A stretch of 64,000 nucleotides of DNA from Ancylobacter polymorphus (lineage in GTDB: Bacteria; Pseudomonadota; Alphaproteobacteria; Rhizobiales; Xanthobacteraceae): NCBI RefSeq assembly GCF_022836935.1, contig NZ_CP083239.1, forward strand, positions 806,001 to 870,000, given 5' to 3'. A program made the position numbers and the translations under genes. This document shows, in pieces, positions 8,210 to 16,262 of this stretch; positions within the stretch are counted from its first letter, which is position 1; every line of letters starts with the position of its first letter. Under the pieces are notes generated by a model. The model was not told the DNA's origin. It searched no databases and saw only the letters and a list, made by a program, of their open reading frames with translations.

Positions 8210-9124
8210 ATGAGCGGATATATCCTGCGACGCGGGGGGCAGAGCCTTGTAGCGCTTATGGCGCTTCTGGTGCTCGTTTTCTTCCTGTCCCGCCTGACGG
8301 GCAATCCTACCGATCTATATATGCCGATGGATGCTTCGCTTGAGCAGCGCGAGGCGTTTGCCACCAAGCACGGCTTCAACGATCCCCTGTATGTGCAGTT
8401 TGGAAACTTTGTCGCGAACATCGCCAAGTTCGACTTTGGTGACTCAATTTTCCAGGGGCGCCCGGCCATGACGGCCGCGCTTGAGGCTTTCCCGGTTACG
8501 CTGCGGCTCGCGCTCATTACCATGGTGCTCGCGCTCGGCCTTGCGGTGCTGATAGGCTCGCTTGCCGCCTATCGCCCCGGTGGTCTGTTTGACCGCGTGG
8601 CGAGCCTGCTTACGATCAGCAGCGCCTCGACGCCGGATTTCTGGCTGGCGATCGTCGGCATCCTCATCTTTTCCGTGACACTGGGCTGGCTGCCGACCTC
8701 CGGAACCGGAACCATCTGGCACTGGCTGCTGCCGGTGGGTGTTCTGCTCGTGCGGCCGCTGGGTCTACTGACGCAGGTGGTGCGCATGTCGATGATCAGC
8801 GCGCTGGCGTCGCCGTATGTCAAAACAGCGCGGGCCAAGGGCGCGCCGAAACGGCGCGTTGTCTTTGTACATGCGCTTCGCAATTCCATGCTTTCCGTTG
8901 TCACCGTGGCCGGCGATCAGGCCGCCGCGCTCATCAACGGAGCGGTCGTTGTCGAGACCGTGTTCGGTTGGCCTGGCATCGGGAACCTAATGATCGGGGC
9001 GATCAAGCAGCGCGATTTCGCGGTGCTGCAAGCGTGTATTCTTGTTACGGCTGTTGCGATCTTTCTGATGAACATTCTGATCGACTTCGCCTACTCCCGC
9101 CTTGATCCGCGGATTCGCGGCTAG
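8210..9124 (+). CDS. ABC permease, DppB type
   Basis: A 304-residue inner-membrane permease of the peptide/nickel family. The first membrane segment is near residues 9-29 (GQSLVALMALLVLVFFLSRL). The N-terminal LTGNPTDLYMP and DPLYVQFGNFV are typical of DppB. The coupling loop that contacts the ATPase is YVKTARAKGAPKRRVVFVHA, and the segment ETVFGWPGIGNLM follows. It is 54 bp downstream of the binding-protein gene and 8 bp before the second permease gene. Confidence 0.92.
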   Translation: MSGYILRRGGQSLVALMALLVLVFFLSRLTGNPTDLYMPMDASLEQREAFATKHGFNDPLYVQFGNFVANIAKFDFGDSIFQGRPAMTAALEAFPVTLRLALITMVLALGLAVLIGSLAAYRPGGLFDRVASLLTISSASTPDFWLAIVGILIFSVTLGWLPTSGTGTIWHWLLPVGVLLVRPLGLLTQVVRMSMISALASPYVKTARAKGAPKRRVVFVHALRNSMLSVVTVAGDQAAALINGAVVVETVFGWPGIGNLMIGAIKQRDFAVLQACILVTAVAIFLMNILIDFAYSRLDPRIRG

Positions 9125-9132
9125 GAGCGGTG

Positions 9133-10014
9133 ATGAAACTCAACAACGCATTTTCTCTTTTGCGCGGCGACAAGCTTGCCTTCGCCGCGGCGATCTATCT
9201 CGCCGTCGTCGTGGTGCTCGCGCTGATCGGCCCGGAGCTGTTCGGGAAGACGGCGACGGCAATCAACCTGCGGGCGCGTAATCTTGCGAGTTTCGATCTG
9301 AGCCAGGGCTGGCAATACATTCTGGGCTCAGACTCCCTTGGCCGCAGCGTTCTGGCCCGCATAATGGTTGGCGCAAGGAACACGATCGGAATCGCATTCG
9401 GCTCGGTAATCGCCTCGCTTTGCATCGGCGGCGCGATCGGGATCATCGCCGGATTGAGCCGGGGGACGCTGGGCAGCATCATCGTCCGTTCCGTGGACGT
9501 CATAATGAGCTTCCCATCACTGCTGCTCGCACTAATCGTTCTGTACGTTATGGGGCCGGACCCGGTGAACATCATCGTTGTTCTCGCGATCACACGTCTG
9601 CCGGTCTACATCCGCACCGCCAGGGCTGAGGTGCTCGAAATTCGCGAGCGCGCCTTCGTGTCTGCCTCGCGGGTAATGGGCGCGAGCGGATTTCATATCG
9701 CGGTGCGCCATATCGTGCCCCTCGTGCTGCCGACACTTTTGATCATTGCTGCGCTTGATTTCGCTTATGTCATGCTGGCAGAATCGGCTCTCAGTTTCCT
9801 CGGCATCGGCGTCCAGCCGCCCGACATAACTTGGGGCCTGATGGTCGCCGAGGGGCGTGGATACATAAACGTGGCGTGGTCGCTTTCGTTCTGGCCCGGT
9901 CTTGCGATCATGCTGACCGCCATCGCCGCAAATCTTCTTGCGAGCTGGTTCCGTCTGGCCGCCGACCCGACACTCGCAAAAGGCAGGAAATCACCGGATG
10001 CCGCCCATGCTTGA
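9133..10014 (+). CDS. ABC permease, DppC type
   Basis: A 293-residue permease paired with the preceding one. It has the DppC pattern: an N-terminal membrane helix, then HYLLG-like ILGSDSLGRSVLARIMVGARN, a helical core (FPSLLLALIVLYVMG), the coupling loop EIRERAFVSASRVMGASGF, and the C-terminal ESALSFLGIGVQPPDITWGL. Start codons GTG 9130 and ATG 9133 are adjacent. The gene's end overlaps the start of the ATPase gene. Confidence 0.92.
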   Translation: MKLNNAFSLLRGDKLAFAAAIYLAVVVVLALIGPELFGKTATAINLRARNLASFDLSQGWQYILGSDSLGRSVLARIMVGARNTIGIAFGSVIASLCIGGAIGIIAGLSRGTLGSIIVRSVDVIMSFPSLLLALIVLYVMGPDPVNIIVVLAITRLPVYIRTARAEVLEIRERAFVSASRVMGASGFHIAVRHIVPLVLPTLLIIAALDFAYVMLAESALSFLGIGVQPPDITWGLMVAEGRGYINVAWSLSFWPGLAIMLTAIAANLLASWFRLAADPTLAKGRKSPDAAHA

Positions 10015-11626
10015 GCAGAACGTTCCTATCCTCGATGTCGAAAATCTCGTGATCGATTTTCAGACGCCGAGCGGCATTTTCCAAGCTGTCCGCGATATCA
10101 GCTTCCGGGTCGATCGCAACGAGAGCGTTGCGATCATCGGCGAAAGCGGTTCCGGAAAGAGCGTGACGGCCAACACGGTTCTGGGCCTGCTCGATTGTCC
10201 GCCCGGCCGCATCAAATCGGGAGACATTCGCTTTCGCGGCAAGAGTCTGCTGTCGATGCGCCTACGCGAGCGGCGCGATCTTTATGGCCGCAGCATTGCG
10301 ATGGTGTTTCAGGACCCGCTGACCCATCTCAACCCCGTCTACCCCGTGGGCTGGCAGATCGCCGAGGTCTGCCGCATTCACGGCATGGCGCGCCGCGAGG
10401 CGAACGAGCATGCGCTCGAGTTGATGGTACATGTAGGTATTGTGGATCCGCATAAGCGTTTTAACGCCTATCCGCACCAGTTTTCGGGCGGTCAGCGCCA
10501 GCGCATCATGATCGCGATGGCAATGGCGATGCAGCCCGATCTTCTGATCGCCGACGAGCCGACGACCGCGCTCGATGTGACCGTGCAGGCCCGAATTCTC
10601 GATCTTTTGCGCCGGCTCCAGTCCGAGACCGGCATGTCGATGCTGATGATCACGCACGATCTCGGCGTCGCGGCTGACATCGCCGACCGTGTGGTCGTCA
10701 TGCAAAAAGGCAAACTGGTGGAGGAGGGCTCCGTCGAGACCGTTTTCCGCTCGCCGAAACATGCCTACACCAAGCAATTGCTTACCGACCGGTCCGAAGA
10801 ATACCGTTCTTCCAAAAGTCATGACGGGGAGACGCTGATTGAGGTCTCCGGTCTAAACATTCATTACGGCGCGCATCACGCGGTGAAGGATGTGGAGTTC
10901 TCTGTTGCCAAGGGCGAGATCGTCGGCATCGTCGGCGAATCCGGTTCCGGAAAGTCGACTGTCGCCAGCACGATCCTGCGGCTGAGAGAGCCGACGTCGG
11001 GTTCGATCCGCTATCGCGGCAAGGATGTCGGCGCTCTTTCGGGGGCGGATCTGCGTGGCTATAACCGTGCCGTCCAGGCCGTGTTTCAGGATCCCTACAG
11101 CTCGCTGAATCCGCGGATGAACGTGTTCCGTGTTCTGTCCGAGCCGTGGACATTGCATCCCGATGTGCTGCCGCGTGACAAATGGCGTGCCCGGGCGGCT
11201 GAGCTGTTGGAAATGGTTGGGCTGCAGGTCTCCGATCTCGAGAAGTTTCCCGGCGAGTTCTCGGGCGGGCAGCGTCAGCGTGTTGCGATTGCCCGCGCTC
11301 TTGCGCTCAATCCCGAAGTGGTGGTGTGCGATGAGGCCGTGTCGGCGCTCGACATGACAATACAGGCGCAGATCATCACGCTCCTTACCAGCTTGCGGCG
11401 CGATCTCGGTCTTGCGTATGTCTTCATCGCGCACGATCTGACACTCGTCGAGAAGTTCGCCGACCATGTGCTTGTTATGAAGTCCGGCGAAATCGTCGAG
11501 CAGGGCGCGACGAAGGATGTGTTCGGTTCACCCAAGGACGACTATACACGCCGCCTGATCGCCGCGAGCCCGGTGGCGGACCCCAAGCTCCAGGCCGAAC
11601 GTCGGCGTAGCCTTCAGCTCGCCTGA
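9998..11626 (+). CDS. fused DppD-DppF-type ABC ATPase
   Basis: A 542-residue protein with two complete ABC ATPase domains in one chain. Walker A GESGSGKS appears in each half (near residues 48 and 315), as does the signature FSGGQRQR. Walker B is LLIADEPTTALDVT in the first half and VVVCDEAVSALDMT in the second. The fusion is common in alphaproteobacterial peptide-family importers and supplies both nucleotide-binding sites. The ATG at 9998 has AGGAAA about 10 bp upstream and overlaps the permease gene by 17 bp; a second ATG at 10007 is possible. It ends the operon and converges with glcF about 50 bp away. Confidence 0.9.
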   Translation: MPPMLEQNVPILDVENLVIDFQTPSGIFQAVRDISFRVDRNESVAIIGESGSGKSVTANTVLGLLDCPPGRIKSGDIRFRGKSLLSMRLRERRDLYGRSIAMVFQDPLTHLNPVYPVGWQIAEVCRIHGMARREANEHALELMVHVGIVDPHKRFNAYPHQFSGGQRQRIMIAMAMAMQPDLLIADEPTTALDVTVQARILDLLRRLQSETGMSMLMITHDLGVAADIADRVVVMQKGKLVEEGSVETVFRSPKHAYTKQLLTDRSEEYRSSKSHDGETLIEVSGLNIHYGAHHAVKDVEFSVAKGEIVGIVGESGSGKSTVASTILRLREPTSGSIRYRGKDVGALSGADLRGYNRAVQAVFQDPYSSLNPRMNVFRVLSEPWTLHPDVLPRDKWRARAAELLEMVGLQVSDLEKFPGEFSGGQRQRVAIARALALNPEVVVCDEAVSALDMTIQAQIITLLTSLRRDLGLAYVFIAHDLTLVEKFADHVLVMKSGEIVEQGATKDVFGSPKDDYTRRLIAASPVADPKLQAERRRSLQLA

Positions 11627-11678
11627 ATCCTGAAATTGCCGGAGGTCCGCGCGGCGCTCCGATCTCGGGCGCGGCGGC

Positions 11679-12989
11679 TCAATGTCCCAGAAGACGGTCC
11701 GGCATGCCGGCCGGCGCGGGGCCGCCGGTCGCCCAGTCCATCAGTTCGATCGTATGGACTATTGGAATACCGGTTCCGCTTCCGATTTGCGTCGCGCAGC
11801 CGATATTACCGGTGGCGATAAGATCGGGGGAAGTCTTGTTTATGTTCGCGATCTTACGGTCGCGCAGGCGCCGCGCGATCTTGGGCTGGAGAATGTTGTA
11901 GGTTCCGGCCGATCCGCAGCAGATATGCCCCTCAGGCACCTCGCGCACCGTAAAGCCGAGCATTTCGAGCAGCATTTTCGGGGGCTGCCTTATCTGCTGC
12001 CCATGCTGCATAGAGCAGGCCGAGTGGTAAGCGACGGTGAGCCCCTTGCCGTTCGTGCCTTTCAGATCGCCAAGCGCGGCCGCATATTCCGTTATGTCCT
12101 TGGCGAGGGCGCTGACACGCGCGGCCTTTTCCGCGTAGGCCGGGTCGTTCCGCAGCATGAATCCGTAGTCCTTGATCGTCGTGCCGCATCCGGATGCTGT
12201 AATGATGATGGCATCGAGACCCTTGCCGTCCATCTCCGCTATCCAGACATCGACATTGCGGCGCGCGAAGTCGAGCGCGTCATGCTCGCGGCCCATATGG
12301 TGCACGAGTGCGCCGCAGCACCCTTCTCCCTCGACATTTACGACTTCGACGCCGTGACGATTGAGAAACCGCGTCGCCGCCTCGTTGTAGTGAGGCTTAA
12401 GGACAGGCTGAGCGCACCCGCCGAGAATTGCGACGCGGGCGTGGGGTGCGCGAACACGCGTGTCGGGCTGCTGCGCGGCGCGTGGCAGAAATGGCGGCGC
12501 AAGCTCCAGCATCGCACCGATCTGAGGTCCGATCGCGGGAATGACGGCAAAAGCCTTGCGGAGCGGGCGGACAATCGCGGCGGCCGTGAGTGCGGAACGG
12601 AAGCGTGCCGGATAAGGCAAAACCCATGCGAGAATGCCGCGCATGAGCCGCTGATGCAGTGGGCGCCGGTAGGTCCTCTCGATGTGCGCGCGCGCATGAT
12701 CGACGAGGTGCATGTAATGCACGCCGGATGGGCAGGTCGTCATACAGGACAGGCACGAAAGGCATCTGTCGATATGCTTCACGACATTCTCTGTCGCGGG
12801 CTTTCCGCCCTCCAGCATATCCTTGATGAGATAGATGCGCCCGCGCGGGCTGTCGAGTTCGTTGCCGAGCAGAAGATAGGTCGGGCAAGTCGCCGTGCAG
12901 AAGCCGCAGTGAACGCATGTGCGCAGCACCTTCTCGGAAATCCGCGTGGCGGAGTCCTCAAGCTGTTCGCGGCTGAAATTTGTCTGCAT
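11679..12989 (-). CDS. glcF: glycolate oxidase iron-sulfur subunit-like (GlcF)
   Basis: A 436-residue protein with two 4Fe-4S cluster motifs near the N-terminus (CVHCGFCTATCPTY near residues 25-38, CLSCLSCMTTCPSG near 75-88). Two CCG-type cysteine-rich domains follow (GCCGALVHHMGRE, later GHICCGSAGTYN). This is the electron-transfer subunit of the GlcDEF complex, which oxidises glycolate and related 2-hydroxyacids and passes electrons to the respiratory chain. It is the last gene of the operon gammaCA-glcD-glcE-glcF on the minus strand. The true substrate may differ from glycolate. Confidence 0.9.
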   Translation of the reverse strand: MQTNFSREQLEDSATRISEKVLRTCVHCGFCTATCPTYLLLGNELDSPRGRIYLIKDMLEGGKPATENVVKHIDRCLSCLSCMTTCPSGVHYMHLVDHARAHIERTYRRPLHQRLMRGILAWVLPYPARFRSALTAAAIVRPLRKAFAVIPAIGPQIGAMLELAPPFLPRAAQQPDTRVRAPHARVAILGGCAQPVLKPHYNEAATRFLNRHGVEVVNVEGEGCCGALVHHMGREHDALDFARRNVDVWIAEMDGKGLDAIIITASGCGTTIKDYGFMLRNDPAYAEKAARVSALAKDITEYAAALGDLKGTNGKGLTVAYHSACSMQHGQQIRQPPKMLLEMLGFTVREVPEGHICCGSAGTYNILQPKIARRLRDRKIANINKTSPDLIATGNIGCATQIGSGTGIPIVHTIELMDWATGGPAPAGMPDRLLGH

Positions 12990-13017
12990 ACTACTCTCCG
13001 AACATCTCCCGGCGGCA

Positions 13018-14193
13018 TCAGCCGCCGGCGTACATCCGCCCGGGGTTGAATATTCCAGACGGATCGAACGCCGTTTTGAGATTGCGCGCGAGCGCGGCGA
13101 GCGGCGGCGCTAGCGGCTCAAAAACCTCGATCTGCCGGCGCGTTTCGGCGCTTGCACGCATGAGGGTTGCGTGTCCGCCGCACTCGCCAAGGGCGGCGCG
13201 AATGGCTTGTGCGCCAGCATCGTCCTGATCGGCTGTTGCAAGCCAGATCAGTCCGCCACCCCAATCATAGAACCAATCGGCATCGACGGCGCGCCCGATG
13301 CTTTCCGTGATAGCTGGCGCGGACTGTGGCGGAGCACTAATGCGCCACACGGCGCGCCCGCGCGGCTCGGCCACCGGTTCCGCCTGGGCGATGTCGCGCC
13401 AGAGCGCCCGCGAGTCCTCCCCGGCGACAGCGGTGACCTGGCCGTAAGGCTTGAGCATCCTCGTCACCTGATCGCTGCGGTATTCGACCGAGAACGGCGC
13501 GCCCTCGATACGTACAAGTGTAGACGGGCCGCGCGCGCCGCGCACATGCGCCGCGCCAGTGACCTCATAAGGAGAGCCGAGTGTGACGCTGAGGGCGGCA
13601 ATCCCGATCTGGTCGGCCAGTCCTTTCAGTATCAGCGTGCGCTCGTCGCGCGGGCTGGGCAGCACCTTGAATGTCACTTCGGTGAGAAAGCCGAGCGTGC
13701 CCCACGAGCCCGACATGTACCGCGCCAGATCGAGGCCGGTAACGTTTTTCATCACGCGGCCGCCGGATTTTATGGCCTCCCCGCGCCCGTTGATGAAGCG
13801 CACGCCGAGCAGCGCATCGCGCGCGGCCCCGGCCATGATCCGGCGCGGGCCGGAAAGATTCGTGGCCGCCACTGCTCCGATGGTGGGCGTGCCCTCCGTG
13901 TCCAGAAGCGGGCGAAGATCAATCGGCTCAAACGGAAGATCCTGACCTTCAGCGTGCAGCACGGAAACGACATCCTGAAGCGGCGTTCCCGCGCGTGCGG
14001 AGACGACCAGCTCGCTGGGCTCGTAAAGCGTGATACCGAAAAGACCCGACGAACTCAGTGTCTCTGTGGCCCCGACCGGGCGGCCGACGCAGGCCTTGGT
14101 GCCGCCGCCGGAAATGGCGAGCGGAGTTCCGCGCCGTGCCGCCTCGGAGACGATGCGGCCCGCGTCTTCTTCATTATCCGGTGTAAGTATGAT
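13018..14193 (-). CDS. glcE: glycolate oxidase FAD-binding subunit-like (GlcE), non-canonical start
   Basis: The FAD_binding_4 fold is seen as ILTPDNEEDAGRIV, ISGGGTKACVGRPVG, LYEPSELVVSARAGTPL and PTIGAVAATNLSGPRRI. The homologous frame runs upstream of the first conventional start (GTG 13962), back to 14193, directly after glcD. Over those 77 codons there is no ATG, GTG or TTG. The best ribosome binding site (GGGAGG) sits just before ATC-ATA at 14193-14188, so translation probably starts at ATC or ATA, or at CTG slightly upstream. From 14193 the protein is 391 residues, a normal GlcE length; from 13962 it would lack part of the FAD site. It lies between glcD and glcF in one operon. Confidence 0.85.
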   Translation of the reverse strand: MILTPDNEEDAGRIVSEAARRGTPLAISGGGTKACVGRPVGATETLSSSGLFGITLYEPSELVVSARAGTPLQDVVSVLHAEGQDLPFEPIDLRPLLDTEGTPTIGAVAATNLSGPRRIMAGAARDALLGVRFINGRGEAIKSGGRVMKNVTGLDLARYMSGSWGTLGFLTEVTFKVLPSPRDERTLILKGLADQIGIAALSVTLGSPYEVTGAAHVRGARGPSTLVRIEGAPFSVEYRSDQVTRMLKPYGQVTAVAGEDSRALWRDIAQAEPVAEPRGRAVWRISAPPQSAPAITESIGRAVDADWFYDWGGGLIWLATADQDDAGAQAIRAALGECGGHATLMRASAETRRQIEVFEPLAPPLAALARNLKTAFDPSGIFNPGRMYAGG

Positions 14194-14204
14194 GGCCGCC
14201 TCCC

Positions 14205-15635
14205 TCAGTCCGCGCGAAGCTGCTGCAGCGGAAACACCTTGCCGGGGTTCAGCAGCCAGTGGGGATCGAAGACGGAGCGCACGCGCATCTGCTGCTTAAG
14301 ATCGGCATCGTTGAACTGATAGGTCATGAGATCACGTTTTTCGATGCCCACGCCGTGTTCTCCGGTGAGGCAACCGCCAACCTCGACGCACAATTTCAGA
14401 ATGTCTTCGCCCGCGTGTTCGGCCTTTTCCATTTCGCCCGGCGTGTTGATGTCGAACAGAATGAGCGGATGCAGATTTCCGTCACCGGCGTGAAAGACAT
14501 TGGCGACCCGCAAACCGTAATGCGCGATGATCTCGTCCATGCGCTTCAGAACGTAAGGGAGCTGGCCCGTCGGGATCGTTCCATCCATGCAGATATAGTC
14601 GGAAATCCTGCCGGTCGCGCCGAAGGCCGCCTTCCGTCCTTTCCAGATCGCCGCGCTTTCGGCGGCGGAACTGGAGACACGCACGGAGCGGGGATTGTGC
14701 TTCTTTGATATTTCGAGAATCTGCGCCAGCGTGTGCTCGATTTCCGCCTCGCCGCCCTCGACCTCGATGATCAGCATCGCCTCGACATCGAGCGGATACC
14801 CTGCGCGAGCGTAATCTTCCGTGATGCTGATTGCTTCGCGGTCCATATATTCGAGCGCGACGGGTATGATGCCGCTGGCAATGATCGCGGCGACAGCCGC
14901 GCCAGCCTCCTCGACGGTCGCGAAGCCGAGCAGGATCGGCCGAGCGCTTTCCGCCGCGCGCAGAATGCGAACCGTTGCCTCGGTGACGATGCCGAGCTGG
15001 CCTTCTGACCCGCAGATCAGCGCGAGAAAATCGTATCCACCCGAATCGAGATGGTCGCCGCCGATTTCGACCACGGTCCCGTCGGCGAGAACCATCGTCA
15101 CGCCCATGAGATTGTTTGTCGTTACGCCATACTTCAGACAGTGCGCCCCGCCGGAGTTCATCGCTATGTTGCCTGCTATGCTGCAGGCGAGCTGGCTCGA
15201 CGGGTCGGGCGCGTAGAAGAAGCCGGCCGGAGATACATGCTGGCTGATCGCGAGATTGGTGATGCCGGCCTGGACGCGCGCGGTGCGGTTGACATAGTTG
15301 ACGGATAGGACCGTGCTCAGCCGCGAGACGCCGATGACGACCGCATCCTCAAGCGGGATCGCGCCGCCCGCGAGCGATGTACCCGCGCCGCGCGCGACGA
15401 CCTTCACACCATTCTCCGTGCAGAAGCGAAGAACGCGTGACACTTCTTCCGTGCTGGCCGGCAGGACGACGGCCAGCGGCATCCGGCGATAGGCGGTCAG
15501 GCCGTCTGTCTCGAAAGCGCGGCGTTCCTCTTCGCTGGTGACCAGCGCCTCGGGCTCGACGAGCGCCGCGAGCCCGGCGATGATTTCCTTGCGTCGAGAG
15601 AGTATGTGCGGATCGGGCGGCGGAATTTCGATCAT
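14205..15635 (-). CDS. glcD: FAD-linked 2-hydroxyacid oxidase, GlcD-like
   Basis: A 476-residue flavoprotein of the FAD-binding type 4 plus FAD-oxidase C-terminal family. The flavin-binding half shows VVLPASTEEVSRVLRFC, VVARGAGTSLAGGAIP and SIAGNIAMNSGGAHCLKYG. The C-terminal half has the substrate/flavin signature VFHAGDGNLHPLILFD and CLTGEHGVGIEKRDLM. In GlcDEF this subunit performs the oxidation of the hydroxyacid. Its ATG overlaps the stop of the gamma-CA-like gene (ATGA), so the two are coupled. Glycolate, D-lactate or another 2-hydroxyacid are possible substrates. Confidence 0.9.
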   Translation of the reverse strand: MIEIPPPDPHILSRRKEIIAGLAALVEPEALVTSEEERRAFETDGLTAYRRMPLAVVLPASTEEVSRVLRFCTENGVKVVARGAGTSLAGGAIPLEDAVVIGVSRLSTVLSVNYVNRTARVQAGITNLAISQHVSPAGFFYAPDPSSQLACSIAGNIAMNSGGAHCLKYGVTTNNLMGVTMVLADGTVVEIGGDHLDSGGYDFLALICGSEGQLGIVTEATVRILRAAESARPILLGFATVEEAGAAVAAIIASGIIPVALEYMDREAISITEDYARAGYPLDVEAMLIIEVEGGEAEIEHTLAQILEISKKHNPRSVRVSSSAAESAAIWKGRKAAFGATGRISDYICMDGTIPTGQLPYVLKRMDEIIAHYGLRVANVFHAGDGNLHPLILFDINTPGEMEKAEHAGEDILKLCVEVGGCLTGEHGVGIEKRDLMTYQFNDADLKQQMRVRSVFDPHWLLNPGKVFPLQQLRAD

Positions 15636-16168
15636 GGCTGCTCGGTGAGTTCCGCGAGCCTTAGCCCGTGCCGGAAGCGTGCAGCGTTTGAGACATAGGT
15701 TGCAGCCGCCGCGTCGAGATTGGCGTCGTCCTCCGGCGTCAGCGTTCTTATCGCCTTGGCGGGCGCGCCGACGATGAGAGAGCGTTCCGGATAGACTTTT
15801 CCTTCAAGAACGATCGCGCCCGCGCCGACCACGCTGTGAGCACCGATGACGGCGCCGTTCAGCACGATGGCGCCCATACCGATAAGGCAGCCGTCGCCGA
15901 TCGTGCAGCCGTGAACGATGGCGCGGTGGCCGATCGTGCAGCCCTCACCGATATGCGCCGGAAAGCCGGGATCCGCATGTACGATAGCGCCATCCTGGAT
16001 ATTCGTGCGCGAGCCGATGCGGATGTCGTCATTGTCGCCGCGCAGCACCGCGCCGAACCACACGCTGACATCGCTGCCCATCGTGACCCGGCCGATTATC
16101 GTCGCGTCCGGCGCCAGCCAGGGAGATTGGCCCGCAGGGACATGCTCATCGAGTGAATAGACGGACAT
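15632..16168 (-). CDS. gamma-carbonic anhydrase family protein (YrdA/PaaY/CaiE-like)
   Basis: A left-handed beta-helix protein of 178 residues built from hexapeptide repeats (IIGRVTMGSDVSVWFGAVLR, IVHGCTIGDGCLIGMGAIVL). It keeps the metal-binding histidines in IVHADPGF and IGHRAIVHGC. Relatives include true gamma-carbonic anhydrases and thioesterase-type proteins such as PaaY that accompany CoA catabolic operons. The start at ATG 16168 (MSVYSLDEHVP) has AAGGG upstream and is preferred over a longer frame from 16204 that would run into the operator. It is the first gene of the glcDEF operon. Confidence 0.85.
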   Translation of the reverse strand: MSVYSLDEHVPAGQSPWLAPDATIIGRVTMGSDVSVWFGAVLRGDNDDIRIGSRTNIQDGAIVHADPGFPAHIGEGCTIGHRAIVHGCTIGDGCLIGMGAIVLNGAVIGAHSVVGAGAIVLEGKVYPERSLIVGAPAKAIRTLTPEDDANLDAAAATYVSNAARFRHGLRLAELTEQP

Positions 16169-16199
16169 TTCACACCCTTGGCATCTGCGCCTATAGAAG

Positions 16200-16217
16200 A
16201 CCAATTTGGTAATACCA
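16200..16217. promoter_or_regulatory. FadR-type operator of the glcDEF operon
   Basis: ACCAATTTGGT at 16200-16210 overlaps TTGGTAATACCA at 16206-16217. The site lies about 32-50 bp upstream of the first ATG of the minus-strand operon (16168). Both half patterns match the other operators of the island. Confidence 0.75.
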
Positions 16218-16262
16218 CTTATCGAACTGCTGTCGGGGTGTCAATTGCGCCGCTTCTCCGGC

